From NCBI GenBank assembly GCA_014075275.1, contig CP046179.1:1621932-1685931 (forward strand): a DNA stretch of 64,000 bases. The letters are read 5' to 3'. Position 1 is the stretch's first letter, and the number at the start of each line of letters is the position of its first letter. The position numbers were made by a program, and so were the translations under genes. The DNA is from Boseongicola sp. GTDB lineage: Bacteria > Pseudomonadota > Alphaproteobacteria > Rhodobacterales > Rhodobacteraceae. Positions 24,738 through 33,736 of the stretch are shown in pieces. The notes under the pieces were generated by a model. The model worked only from the letters and a program-made list of their open reading frames with translations, was not told the origin of the DNA and made no database searches.

Positions 24738-25891
24738 ATCTGGATCACTTCAATTGACGAGCCGTTTGCGCGCAGGGCCAGCTTGCCTTCACAAAGTTGA
24801 ACCGCATCGTTTCCAAAGGCTTCTGCTCGCCAGCCCGAAAGAGCAGAAACGTCCCTTTTTCCAGCAGCGATTTCATCCAAATCAGCGGAAGTCGCGATCA
24901 ACTTTTGAGCAACGCCAAGATTCTCAGATTTCGCCTTAAGGAGCACACGCAACAAGTCTGCCAAAGCTGGGTTAACCTGAAGCTTTTCGCGGGATCGATC
25001 TGGGTTTGGAAAGTCTTCCGGCTTAGTCGCAAGGCCCACACGAATAGCAGCCAGTAGCCCCTCAGCGATATCACCTTTTCGCGCCTCGCGAAGCAAAAGC
25101 CGCGATCGGCCCAGACCCTCAACGGTTTTCGGCTTGGTCGACGCCAACTCCATCAATGCATCGTCTTTTACAACGCGCCCGCGAGGAATATTTCGTTCTT
25201 GGGCAAAAGTTTCACGAAATTTTGCCAACTCCCGGACAATCGCAAGAAATTTTCCCGAATTCGTCCGCGTCTTTAAGCGCTTCCAGGCAAATTCTGGATC
25301 AACAATGTAATTTCCAGTATCCGTGAGCGTGGTCAGTTCTTCTTCCAACCAAGATTTACGCCCGGTACGCTCTAAATCGTCCCTAAGATGCTCGTAGATG
25401 TCCCGAAGGTGCGTAACGTCGGCCAAAGCATATGTTTTCTGTGCATCGGTTAAAGGGCGTCGTGACCAGTCGGTAAATCTTGAAGATTTATCCAGCGGCG
25501 CATTTGCGATTTTTCGAACCAGTTTTTCGTAGCCAACTTGTTCGCCAAAACCCGCAACCATAGCGGCAACCTGCGTGTCAAACAAAGGCACCGGGAGGAC
25601 ACCAGCATCGACAAAGAAGATCTCCAAGTCTTGCCTTGCAGCATGGAAGACTTTGACAACGCTCTCATCCCTGAAGAGCTCATACAATGGTTCTAAAGAA
25701 ATACCCTTGGAAAGCGGATCAACAAGAACTGCGGAGTCTTCACCCTTGGCGGGAACGGCAAGTTGAACCAGACAGAGCTTCGAGTAATAGGTTCGTTCTC
25801 TAAGAAACTCGGTGTCGACTGTGACATAGGCATGTTGAGCTGCCATCTCGCAAAATGCTTGAAGGCCATCTGTCGTTGTTATGGTGATCAT
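24734..25891 (-). CDS. rnd: Ribonuclease D
   Basis: A 385-aa 3'-5' exoribonuclease for tRNA 3'-end maturation. It has the DEDD motifs in VTVDTEFLRERTY (Asp, Glu), VKVFHAARQDLEIF and the ExoIII region YALADVTHLRDIY (Tyr-x3-Asp), followed by HRDC domains (GRSRLLLREAR region). Length and domain order are normal. It precedes purN on the same strand with a 55-bp gap. Confidence 0.95.
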   Translation of the reverse strand: MITITTTDGLQAFCEMAAQHAYVTVDTEFLRERTYYSKLCLVQLAVPAKGEDSAVLVDPLSKGISLEPLYELFRDESVVKVFHAARQDLEIFFVDAGVLPVPLFDTQVAAMVAGFGEQVGYEKLVRKIANAPLDKSSRFTDWSRRPLTDAQKTYALADVTHLRDIYEHLRDDLERTGRKSWLEEELTTLTDTGNYIVDPEFAWKRLKTRTNSGKFLAIVRELAKFRETFAQERNIPRGRVVKDDALMELASTKPKTVEGLGRSRLLLREARKGDIAEGLLAAIRVGLATKPEDFPNPDRSREKLQVNPALADLLRVLLKAKSENLGVAQKLIATSADLDEIAAGKRDVSALSGWRAEAFGNDAVQLCEGKLALRANGSSIEVIQI

Positions 25892-25946
25892 CTGTGGTAT
25901 TTTCTGCCTGTTTGCACGAGCGTCCTGCCTTCATAAGCCGCCGAGG

Positions 25947-26540
25947 CTAGATGGGCAAGAAAACTGGTGTCTCATCTCCGGACACATATTTCCGAAGTAC
26001 TTGTGGATACAGTTTATGCTCTTGCTTCAGCACTTTTGCCGCCAGAGATTCTGGAGTTTCGCCCTCTGTTATTGCTACCTCGGCCTGCCCCAAAATCGGC
26101 CCTGCGTCCAACTCTGGCGTGACCAGATGAACTGTGCAACCTGCTCGCTGGTCGCCAGCTTCAAGCGCGCGATCATGCGTATGCAAAGCGGGATACTTCG
26201 GCAAAAGCGAAGGGTGGATGTTCAGCATTCTTTTTTGCCAGGCCTGCACAAAATTTGATGTCAGGATTCGCATGAACCCGGCCAAGCAAACTAGATCAAC
26301 GTTAACCGCTTTGAGCTCGCGCATTATATCAGCTTCAAATTCAGTCCGATCATTACCATATTTTCGATGGTCAACGATTGCAGTGTGAACGCCGAGTTCT
26401 CGTGCAAGATCAATGCCGCCAGCGTTCGGGACGTTTGAAAGTACAATGACAGGATTTGCAGGATGCTGGCCATTCATATCTCTAAGGAGCGAAACCATGT
26501 TGGATCCGCCGCCCGAAATCAAAATGGCCACATTTGTCAC
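25947..26540 (-). CDS. purN: Phosphoribosylglycinamide formyltransferase PurN
   Basis: 197 aa, folate-dependent GART that formylates GAR in purine synthesis. It has [12 protein letters not shown], the hinge [10 protein letters not shown], the catalytic [21 protein letters not shown] (Asn, His) and the Asp in [16 protein letters not shown] start at 26540 overlaps the purM stop (GTGA), so the two are coupled. Confidence 0.96.
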   Translation of the reverse strand: MTNVAILISGGGSNMVSLLRDMNGQHPANPVIVLSNVPNAGGIDLARELGVHTAIVDHRKYGNDRTEFEADIMRELKAVNVDLVCLAGFMRILTSNFVQAWQKRMLNIHPSLLPKYPALHTHDRALEAGDQRAGCTVHLVTPELDAGPILGQAEVAITEGETPESLAAKVLKQEHKLYPQVLRKYVSGDETPVFLPI

Positions 26541-27583
26541 GACAGGTGACCGGAGTAAATCACGCCCTCGCCAGGAACAACTGTGCCAATCCTGACTGCT
26601 GTCTCACCAGCTGCAATCAGTTCATCGATGACATTTTGGGCCCCATCTGCACTGGCCACGACCACCATGCCGATCCCAGAATTAAATGTCTTGAGCATCT
26701 CGCGCTCTTCCAGTCCGCCAGAGGCGGCCAGCCAGGAAAATACCGGCGGCAACGTCCACGACTTCAGATCTACTTCTGCTCCCAGACCGTCCGGCAGTAT
26801 CCGTGGCAAATTTTCGGTCAAGCCGCCGCCGGTGATATGCGCAAGAGCGCGAACATCATTCAGTCTTAAACATCGCAAAAGTGGCTTCACATATAGCCGC
26901 GTTGGCTTCAGGAGCTCGCGCCCAAGTGTCTCATCCGAGAATGGCGCTTTTTGTGACCAGTCCAGACCTTCGTTTTCGACGACTTTTCTTACCAAAGAAT
27001 ACCCATTGGAATGCAATCCGTCCGAAGCCAGGCCGATAAGTATATCTCCATCTTCGACCCCGCTCGGCAGATGCCGTCCACGCTCCATGGCTCCAACCGC
27101 AAAACCCGCAAGATCAAAATCAGCGCCAGTATACATACCCGGCATTTCGGCGGTTTCACCGCCAATCAAAGCACAGCCTGACATCTCACATCCGAGAGCG
27201 ATGCCATTTATGACTTCGGTAGCATGATCCAGATCCAACTTACCAGTTGCGAAATAATCCAAGAAAAACAGTGGCTCCGCGCCCTGACAAATCAGATCGT
27301 TCACACACATCGCCACCAGATCAACGCCAACATCGCCAACAACGCCAGTCTCGATCGCAATCTTCAACTTTGTGCCAACCCCATCTGTCGCCGCCACCAA
27401 GATCGGGTCTTCATACCCTGCCGCCTTCAGATCAAACATCGCCCCAAAACCACCAAGGCCCGACATCGTGCCCGGACGATTGGTGCGTTTGGCTGCCGGC
27501 TTGATCCGCTCAACAAGCTCATTTCCCGCATCGATATCAACACCCGCATCCGCGTATGTCAGCCCGTTTTTTCCGTCGGTCAT
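26537..27583 (-). CDS. purM: Phosphoribosylformylglycinamidine cyclo-ligase PurM
   Basis: 348 aa AIR synthetase of the purine pathway. It has [69 protein letters not shown] and [10 protein letters not shown]. The ATG at 27583 ([15 protein letters not shown]) is chosen over 27607 for similarity and a G-rich Shine-Dalgarno. It forms an operon with purN. Confidence 0.96.
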   Translation of the reverse strand: MTDGKNGLTYADAGVDIDAGNELVERIKPAAKRTNRPGTMSGLGGFGAMFDLKAAGYEDPILVAATDGVGTKLKIAIETGVVGDVGVDLVAMCVNDLICQGAEPLFFLDYFATGKLDLDHATEVINGIALGCEMSGCALIGGETAEMPGMYTGADFDLAGFAVGAMERGRHLPSGVEDGDILIGLASDGLHSNGYSLVRKVVENEGLDWSQKAPFSDETLGRELLKPTRLYVKPLLRCLRLNDVRALAHITGGGLTENLPRILPDGLGAEVDLKSWTLPPVFSWLAASGGLEEREMLKTFNSGIGMVVVASADGAQNVIDELIAAGETAVRIGTVVPGEGVIYSGHLS

Positions 27584-27667
27584 GGCAGCCCCCAGTTTGC
27601 TTGCCACCCGTTACCTTTACGAACCGCAACTGTCCACCGTTGCACATGCCGCAGGGTTGGATCAAAC

Positions 27668-28398
27668 TTACGGCGATTCCGCCCAAAAGATCCCGCGTCG
27701 TCGGTCAGTGCCGGAGCTGCGCAAATAAGTAAAATGGCCGATTGCCTCTTCGCCGTTGGCCCCAACGAACAAACCATCATATGTTCCGGCCTGGTTGTCT
27801 CCATTTGCGACGGTTGCCCCTGAAAACCCGCCGTTGACGATGGATGTCTCTTCGAAACTTACCTCAAAATGACTATAGTCTGTGTCCGTTGCAAAACCAG
27901 TTGCGTTGCTCATTCCGCCGGCGACGGTACCCGCACCAAAGTCGACCACCAAGGTTATGTCACCCTCAACAGCGCCCGTAGGGGCTCTATTCGCAGTAAG
28001 GTAATTTTGTAAGGCAAAATGCCCGGTAAAAGTTGCGGAACCGCCAGGTAATACCGTTTCCCCCACGCGTTCCAAACGCACGCCATCGACGTCAAAACTC
28101 TGACTTACGAACAATAACATTGACCCAGCGTTACTTGGCGTTTGGGCGCTGTGAATCAGATCCCCGCCGGTGGGAGCAACACCAATAACAAACCCGCCTA
28201 CGTTGCTGTTATAGCTAACCACAGTTGAAATCGGCGTTCCACCATCTGAAAATGTGAATGTCCCATCACCATTGTCGGTAATCGTGAGCCCGCTTAGGTC
28301 AGATCCGTGATTTGTGCTTACCGGACCGAATGTGGGCGAACTGCAGGCCGAAAGCCCCGCTATGATCCAACCACACCAATTGCTTTTAAATACGTCAT
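27668..28398 (-). pseudogene. TbpB-like surface lipoprotein with apparent frameshift in signal peptide
   Basis: The main frame encodes a lipobox (AGLSAC) followed by a Gly/Ser-rich beta protein with GDITLVVDFGAGTVAG and a C-terminal GTYDGLFVGANGEEAIGHFTY, resembling transferrin-binding-protein-like beta-barrel lipoproteins. That frame lacks a good start. In another frame, ATG at 28398 has a strong GGGGGA Shine-Dalgarno and encodes MTYLKAIGVVGS, then stops at 28360-28362. Joining the two frames gives a normal lipoprotein signal (MTYLKAIGVV...IAGLSAC), so a one-base loss near 28365 is likely. The fault may be a real mutation or a base-calling error. Confidence 0.6.
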
Positions 28399-28462
28399 AT
28401 CGTCCCCCGTCATTTGGACAAATGAAGCCACGCAAAATAATCCCTGTCAATGAGATGCACAC

Positions 28463-28484
28463 CGACGCGATACCGACGCGATAC
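28463..28484. repeat. Two tandem 11-bp units CGACGCGATAC
   Basis: Two exact copies of CGACGCGATAC upstream of the lipoprotein gene. The same unit occurs three times at 45209-45241. The role is unknown. Confidence 0.6.
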
Positions 28485-28550
28485 AGCGTGCCATTTCCTG
28501 GCCACCACGCCTTGACCAACGCATCCTATCTGCTATCCCCGCGTCAGGTC

Positions 28551-28627
28551 GGGCCTGTAGCTCAGTTGGTTAGAGCAGAGCGCTCATAACGCTTTGGTCG
28601 TAGGTTCGAGTCCTACCGGGCCTACCA
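28551..28627 (+). tRNA. tRNA with CAT anticodon (Ile2 or elongator Met)
   Basis: 77 nt including encoded CCA. Acceptor GGGCCTG pairs with CGGGCCT; D-arm GCTC/GAGC; anticodon stem GAGCG/CGCTT with loop CTCATAA (anticodon CAT); T-arm GTAGG TTCGAGT CCTAC. The GGGCCTG acceptor is like alphaproteobacterial tRNA-Ile, so a lysidine-modified tRNA-Ile2 is favoured, but elongator tRNA-Met cannot be excluded. It borders the recombinase remnant. Confidence 0.92.
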
Positions 28628-28843
28628 GACAGTCCTGTGCTGTTATCCGCCTTTCCATGCACTCAGTATTATCGCGTGTTTTCAGAGAGTTAGAAAGCAT
28701 GCTCTGGCATCTCTGCCATTGGTTTGGCACTGAGACGCTCAGATCCGGGTGGAATCCCGCGGCAAGCCACAAACGTCTCAGCGAGCGTCCAAACTAAATT
28801 GTCAGTGCATCATTTGAAGGTTTTTGTGTTGAGAAGTCGGGAC

Positions 28844-29627
28844 TCAACCAAAAAGCGCGCGCTGATCTTCCCAAAGAAGCGGCAACTTTTCCAGGCGTTT
28901 CAGCTTGGTCGCAGTCAGTTCTGGCGGCTGGCGACCGTCAAGAATGTTGGAAACGAGGTCCGGGGCCAGGAACGCAAGCTGCAGAGATCGGGAGACTTCA
29001 GCGATGTCTGTGTCGTCGCTGATCGCGATCTGCGACAGTGTCGTTTCACTCTCGCCCGTGTAAGATCGATACCGGCGGCGCGCATTAAGAAGGGTTTTGA
29101 TGAGATTGGGATCTGGATTGGTAGTATCTCCCGCCGCACCCTTCAGGATGAGTTTGAGTTCGCCGCTCCGACGGGCCAGTTGGATTGGGGCGGTAATTTC
29201 AAGTGTCAGAAGATCGATACAGCTTTGGCTCTCAGAGTGTTTGAACGCCTGCCCTAGCTCGATCCGCGCCGTAAACTTTTCCTCCGCAAAGTCGATACGT
29301 TGCACGATCTTCTTCAACAATGTTTTGCTTTGCCCCGACCCAGAGGATTGAAGAGTCATAAGCAAATCATCAATGGCGCTGAGTAGAAGTTCCATCCTGT
29401 TTGGATCGTATATCCCGTCTAAGAATGATTGGCGGCTTTCCGGCTTGTGAAGATGCCCGACGATGGCTTTTGATAGAATGGACTCAAGCTCCTCAGCAGC
29501 GATCCGCCAGCCCTTTGCCCCAGTTTCGACGCTACCCTCAATCAAGTCAGGGCTGACGTAGTAGCGATACCTACGACCCGATTTGGTGGTGTGCACAGGG
29601 CGCATTCTGTTCCTTGCAGGATCAAAC
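28844..29627 (-). pseudogene. C-terminal part of a large serine recombinase, cut by IS copy 3
   Basis: The frame runs from the IS edge: FDPARNRMRPVHTTKSGRRYRYYVS, the zinc-ribbon/recombinase segment typical of large serine recombinases, then a C-terminal helical region ending ...LEKLPLLWEDQRALFG. There is no own start beyond an incidental ATG at 29605. The N-terminal 59 codons lie beyond the IS at 31140-31317. The piece between (most of the resolvase domain and the recombinase domain, roughly 250-300 residues by family comparison) is missing, so the gene is dead. Confidence 0.85.
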
Positions 29628-29701
29628 TGTCCGTCGTCAGGGTTTTGGGAACCAAGAGTTGCTTAAACAAGTAAAGAGTTTGGCTCGTCTGGTTGATGTT
29701 A

Positions 29702-30682
29702 TTATGCGGCGCGCTGTCTGTGATGCAAGCGCCGCGCTTCGAGCGTCTTTCGTTTGATCCTTTCCCGTTGTCTTAGAATGGCTTTGTCACGCCCGAAGTA
29801 GACGTCGGCGGGTGTGACGTTGTTCAGGCTCTCGTGGTAGCGCTTGTGATTGTAGTGATCGACGAAGGCTTCGATCTGGGTTTCGAGGTCTCCCGGAAGG
29901 AAGTAGTTCTCCAATAGGATGCGGTTCTTCAGGGTTTGATGCCACCTCTCGATCTTGCCCTGTGTCTGGGGATGATATGGTGCGCCCCGAGAATGCTTCA
30001 TGCCTTTGTCCTGCAGCCATTCAGCCAGATCGCCAGAGACGTAACTGGACCCGTTGCCGCTGAGGAGGCGGGGTTTGTGGATGACGTGAACCTGATCGCA
30101 CCCTGATGCTTGTAGCGCCAAATCCAGGGTGTCCGTCACGTCCTCTGCCCGCATGTTCGTGCAGAGTTTCCACGAGATGATGTAGCGGCTGTAGTCGTCC
30201 AGGATTGTGCTGAGATAGAACCAGCCCCAGCCAAGCACTTTGAGATAGGTGAAGTCGGTTTGCCAAAGCTGGTTGATCGCAGTGGTCTTGTCTTTGAACT
30301 CGTTTGCCGCCTTGAGCACGATAAAGGCCGGGCTGGTGATCAGATCGTGGGCCTTCAGGGCCCGATAGACTGAAGATTCCGAGACGAAGTAGCGCTCCCG
30401 ATCCGTGAACGTCACTGCCAGTTCGCGCGGCGACAGCTCCGTCTCCTGCAGCGCCAGCTTGACGACCTTGCGCCGGACTTCGTCGGGGATGCGGTTCCAG
30501 ACATGTCTGGGCTTAGGCGCTTGATCCACAAGGCCAGCGTCGCCGCGCTGCCGATACCGATCATACCAACGGTAAAATGTGGTGCGGGGGATGCCCAGCT
30601 TTGCCAATGTTCGACGAGCAGACAAATGCGACCCCTCAACAAGCCGGATGATCTCCAACTTCTCAGATGCAGCATACCTCAT
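29702..30682 (-). CDS. IS3-family transposase OrfB (copy 3, D209G)
   Basis: 326 aa, same as copy 2 except that the second catalytic Asp is Gly: LLSGNGSS instead of LLSDNGSS (codon GAC to GGC; base 30057). Loss of a DDE residue should abolish strand transfer. D143 and E245 remain. The element may still be moved or recombined by the intact copies. Confidence 0.93.
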   Translation of the reverse strand: MRYAASEKLEIIRLVEGSHLSARRTLAKLGIPRTTFYRWYDRYRQRGDAGLVDQAPKPRHVWNRIPDEVRRKVVKLALQETELSPRELAVTFTDRERYFVSESSVYRALKAHDLITSPAFIVLKAANEFKDKTTAINQLWQTDFTYLKVLGWGWFYLSTILDDYSRYIISWKLCTNMRAEDVTDTLDLALQASGCDQVHVIHKPRLLSGNGSSYVSGDLAEWLQDKGMKHSRGAPYHPQTQGKIERWHQTLKNRILLENYFLPGDLETQIEAFVDHYNHKRYHESLNNVTPADVYFGRDKAILRQRERIKRKTLEARRLHHRQRAA

Positions 30683-31053
30683 TCTTGGTCGCCCCCACCG
30701 CCGGTCATGCTTTTTTTGAGAAGACGCAGTTCCAGTGTTTGCTCGGCAACGACCTCCTTCAGGTCTCGGGCTTCGCGGCGCAGGTCCTTGACTTCGTCGG
30801 TCGTAGCCGCACGCGCCGTATCTCCAGCAAGCCGCCGTTTGCCAGCTTCCATGAAGTCCTTGGACCATTTGTAGTAGATACCTTGAGATATTCCCTCACG
30901 ACGGCACAACTCAGCAATGCTGTCTTCGCCACGCAAGCCATCCAGCACGATCCGGATCTTCTCTTCTGACGAATACTGTTTGCGCGTCGCGCGCTTGATC
31001 TCTTTGACGATCTTCTCGCCGGGGCTCCTGCGAGTTCCAGTTGTCTGTCTCAT
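30679..31053 (-). CDS. IS3-family transposase OrfA (copy 3)
   Basis: 124 aa, same as in the other copies, with the HTH and slippery A7G run (30710-30717) in place. OrfA alone can bind the IS ends and may act as an inhibitor in this family. Confidence 0.93.
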   Translation of the reverse strand: MRQTTGTRRSPGEKIVKEIKRATRKQYSSEEKIRIVLDGLRGEDSIAELCRREGISQGIYYKWSKDFMEAGKRRLAGDTARAATTDEVKDLRREARDLKEVVAEQTLELRLLKKSMTGGGGDQE

Positions 31054-31107
31054 GTCCCACTCCTCAGTGGTTACGATGAGCCAACAAAACTCTCTTATCA
31101 AATTAAC

Positions 31108-31317
31108 CTAATTGGACCCATAGGCGCTGACTTCAGACACGCCAGAGAAGCCACCGTCATCATAAAGAGCTGGCAGTTCCTGCCAGCCTTCATGCTTTTG
31201 GCTGGTAATGTAGGCGGAACAAGCTTCGCGCTGCGCATCAAGCGAGTTAAACGCCTGATCCAAACCTTCCTCGGTTGATTTACGTGTATAGATTGCGCAG
31301 CGCAGTTTCTTTGCCAT
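31108..31317 (-). pseudogene. N-terminal part of the large serine recombinase, fused to IS tail
   Basis: ATG at 31317 overlaps the stop of the DUF2924 gene (ATGA). The product begins [21 protein letters not shown], with the resolvase catalytic region start (YTRKS, catalytic Ser) and SLDAQREAC, up to DDGGFSG. It then enters the IS and ends with [10 protein letters not shown] and a stop at 31108. Together with 28844-29627 it was one recombinase gene. Confidence 0.85.
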
Positions 31318-31835
31318 CAACCCGACATCTGTTCGTCGCGCAACCCAAAGAACTTCGGGCCGTTACGACTGACACCGGTGATGGCTTTGGCGACTGCAGA
31401 CAGCGAGCCGTATGTCCTTCCGCGCCACAGATATCCTTTCTCGGTCACATGAACTTCATGCCGTGCGCCCTGCCAGTCCCGCAGGATCCTCGTGCCCGGT
31501 AAGGGGCGAGAAGAAATTGTGGCTTTGATCGCAGGCTTTCTATCGTTGATCGATGCGACAAGTTTCGGCGCCTCCAAAGCCGACAAGCGCCGCGCCAGCT
31601 CTCGGTTAAATCCGCCAAACACTTCTGCCTGCCATTTCCAGGCAATCCCCAACATCAGGAACCGTTTCCGCGCGCCCTTTGGGGCGGCACTGCCCCAGGC
31701 GTTTTGCCAAGCTGTTCGCAGAGCGACGTTGTCGAGATCGACCAAAGCTTCGATGCGGCGGCGGAGGTTTGATGGGCCGGGCGTCGATTGATTAACGAGC
31801 GATCCTTCTTCGAGCAACGCTTGATCACCCTGCAT
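31317..31835 (-). CDS. DUF2924 domain protein of recombinase element
   Basis: 172 aa, basic. It has [25 protein letters not shown]..., [17 protein letters not shown] and a C-terminal [41 protein letters not shown], the DUF2924 pattern. This family sits between DUF3489 and a large serine recombinase in many alphaproteobacterial elements, and the order is the same here. Role unknown; accessory DNA-binding or recombination control is inference. Its start overlaps the DUF3489 stop. Confidence 0.82.
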   Translation of the reverse strand: MQGDQALLEEGSLVNQSTPGPSNLRRRIEALVDLDNVALRTAWQNAWGSAAPKGARKRFLMLGIAWKWQAEVFGGFNRELARRLSALEAPKLVASINDRKPAIKATISSRPLPGTRILRDWQGARHEVHVTEKGYLWRGRTYGSLSAVAKAITGVSRNGPKFFGLRDEQMSG

Positions 31836-32139
31836 TTCTGGCGGCCTCGGCAGCAGGATTGGCTATAATACGATATCGTCTCGGCTTGCTCGGGCTGGGC
31901 CTTTCACTGCTGACTTCAAATCCGGATTTGCGCAGTCCTGATATCGCCGCGCGTGTCGTATGGGGCAGCCAGCCCAACTTCTGGCATATGGCGTCCGCCC
32001 CTGCCCCATTCTTGGCACCCAACATCCGGATCAATTGATCCCGTTTGGTCACCGCCTCTCTTGTCCTGCATTTGCGGTGGGGTTTAGCCACCGGCCGAAC
32101 GGGTACACCGGCTGTTTTGGCTTTATTGAGTTTTGGCAT
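31825..32139 (-). CDS. DUF3489 domain protein of recombinase element
   Basis: 104 aa, basic. It has KRDQLIRMLGAKNGAGADAICQKLGWLPHTTRAAISGLRKSGFEV, a winged-helix-like DNA-binding pattern (DUF3489). ATG at 32139 is preferred: AAAGGAG is six bases upstream of it but touches the ATG at 32145. It is the first gene of the DUF3489-DUF2924-recombinase set. Confidence 0.8.
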   Translation of the reverse strand: MPKLNKAKTAGVPVRPVAKPHRKCRTREAVTKRDQLIRMLGAKNGAGADAICQKLGWLPHTTRAAISGLRKSGFEVSSERPSPSKPRRYRIIANPAAEAARNAG

Positions 32140-32486
32140 GTTCATCTCCTTTGCGTGTGTCCACCGGCAGGCGTGCCGCCGGTACTGCGCAGAGCCCGGA
32201 AGTCCGGGCCAAAGGAGGAAGGAGAGTCGTTTGCCTGGACAGTACCGCTCAGGTTAACCGCGAAGTCCAGTGGAATTGAAGACGAGCTGATGGGATGCCA
32301 AGGAATGTCGTTTGACAGACTTACGACCGCCCAGATTCAAAGCGGACCTTTGAGTAATGCGCGGCGAATGACGGCTGTGAGCCCATAGTACCAAATGCTG
32401 CGCCAGACTTTGATGTCCGCTTTGCTTATTTGCCCTTGGCCCGCACTATATGCCAAAATATGACAGCTCGCGGTAAAGCAGGGCTC
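32140..32486. other. Gene-free stretch between recombinase element and rha locus
   Basis: About 350 bp. No supported gene. Two GC-rich hairpins are visible (32163-32183, ACCGGC/GCCGGT; 32194-32209, GCCCGGA/TCCGGGC) just upstream of DUF3489, where its promoter or leader should be. The far edge of the element probably lies here, but I found no direct repeat that marks it. Confidence 0.4.
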
Positions 32487-33725
32487 TCAACGATGTGATG
32501 CTGCAATTTGATAGCGATCTAGGTTCGCGATTAAATCCAACCCATTTGTCACCTCAAATCGGCTGCAGAACTCACGCCAAATCACTCCATATGGAAGGTC
32601 CTTCAGCTCTTCAGTAATCACAAATCTAGTGGAGTGATCCAGATTTTCCTCTGCACAATTCAGGCGATCGAGTGGCAACAGCAAAGCACGTAACAGTGCT
32701 TTTTGCATGTTGCGCGTTCCAATGACCCAAGCCGCGGTTCGGCTTATCGTTGCGTCGAAGAAATCCAGTCCGATATGGGTGCGTTTCAACAAATCGGCGG
32801 CAACCAGTTCTTGCGCCATTGCCAGAATGTCATCATTGAGCAAGATCACATGGTCGCTGTCCCAACGCATTGGTCGAGACACATGCAACAAGATTTCATC
32901 CACTGACAAGGCAACCGAGCTAAGTTTATCCGCGACGTTTTCTGTTGGATGAAAGTGCCCCATATCCAAGCATAATAGGGTGCCCTTACGGATGGCATAG
33001 CCCAGATAGAATTCATGGCTACCAACGGTGCAGGCCTCAACGCCAATGCCGAAAAGCTTGCTTTCAACGGCGTCCAGAAGATGCGCTTTGTCATGTTTAT
33101 CTGCCAGCATCTGGTCCAGCGACTGCTCCAATCGCTGGCGGGCGGCATATCGATTTATTGGCGTATCTTTATACCCGTCAGGGACCCAGATATTATTTAC
33201 CGCAGCGCTCCCCAGTTCTTGACCCATGCGTGCTGCAATTTCACGGGTGCGTTTGCCATGCTCAATCCAGAAATCACGAATGCCTTGATCAGGGTGTGAA
33301 AGTGTCAGATTGTCGTCTGCTTTTTCGTGAGCGAAGAAGGTTGGATTGAAATCCAGCTCAAGCTTTTGTTCGCGCGCCCAATCGACCCAAGGCTCGAAGT
33401 GTTTGTATTCAATTTCGTCGCGGTCGGGTGTTTCATCGCTGTCCAGATACATCGCGTGCAGGTTCAGTCGATGGTTGCCGGGGATGTTCGAATAGGCAAA
33501 TTCCAAATCCGCCCGCAGTTCATCTGGATTTCGCGCGCGACCAGGGTGGTTTCCGGTGGCCTGGATACCTCCGCCCGAAGTGCCGGATTTCGTTTCAAAC
33601 CCGACAACATCGTCTCCCTGCCAGCAGTGCATCGAAATTGGGACCGTGGCCAGACAGGACAGCGCGTTTTCAACATCGACGCCCCATTCGGCAAATTGGT
33701 CTTTTGCAATATCAAAATTGCCCAT
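32487..33725 (-). CDS. rhaA: L-rhamnose isomerase, RhaA type
   Basis: A 412-aa enzyme converting L-rhamnose to L-rhamnulose. It resembles the enterobacterial RhaA along its length: VPISMHCWQGDDVVGFE, GGIQATGNHPGRARN, LHAMYLDSDE, DAVESKLFGIGVEACTVGSHEFYLGYA, DMGHFHPTE, LLHVSRPMRWDSDHV and HIGLDFFDATISRTAAWVIGTRNMQKALL. Metal ligands (Glu/Asp/His in ESKLFG, DMGHFHP, DSDH) are present. Alphaproteobacterial rha loci often use the unrelated-looking RhaI, so this choice is notable. It follows the aldolase-dehydrogenase gene by 11 bp. Confidence 0.95.
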   Translation of the reverse strand: MGNFDIAKDQFAEWGVDVENALSCLATVPISMHCWQGDDVVGFETKSGTSGGGIQATGNHPGRARNPDELRADLEFAYSNIPGNHRLNLHAMYLDSDETPDRDEIEYKHFEPWVDWAREQKLELDFNPTFFAHEKADDNLTLSHPDQGIRDFWIEHGKRTREIAARMGQELGSAAVNNIWVPDGYKDTPINRYAARQRLEQSLDQMLADKHDKAHLLDAVESKLFGIGVEACTVGSHEFYLGYAIRKGTLLCLDMGHFHPTENVADKLSSVALSVDEILLHVSRPMRWDSDHVILLNDDILAMAQELVAADLLKRTHIGLDFFDATISRTAAWVIGTRNMQKALLRALLLPLDRLNCAEENLDHSTRFVITEELKDLPYGVIWREFCSRFEVTNGLDLIANLDRYQIAASHR

Positions 33726-33736
33726 GGTAATTTCCT

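Larger units (their letters stand above)
29628..31139 (-). mobile_element. IS3-family insertion sequence, copy 3 (catalytically dead, at a deletion)
   Basis: 1,512 bp, same termini as copies 1 and 2, in minus orientation. The flanks (GTTTGATC after the right end, CTCTGGCG before the left end, read in IS orientation) show no target duplication, and the host gene has lost its middle. OrfB carries Asp209 to Gly. The 3' segment matches copy 2, not copy 1. Confidence 0.96.

Noticed and set aside
28584-28772. Minus-strand ORF ending GPVGLEPTTKAL
   Set aside because: This is the common false ORF made by the antisense of a tRNA T-arm and 3' end; it overlaps the tRNA at 28551-28627.
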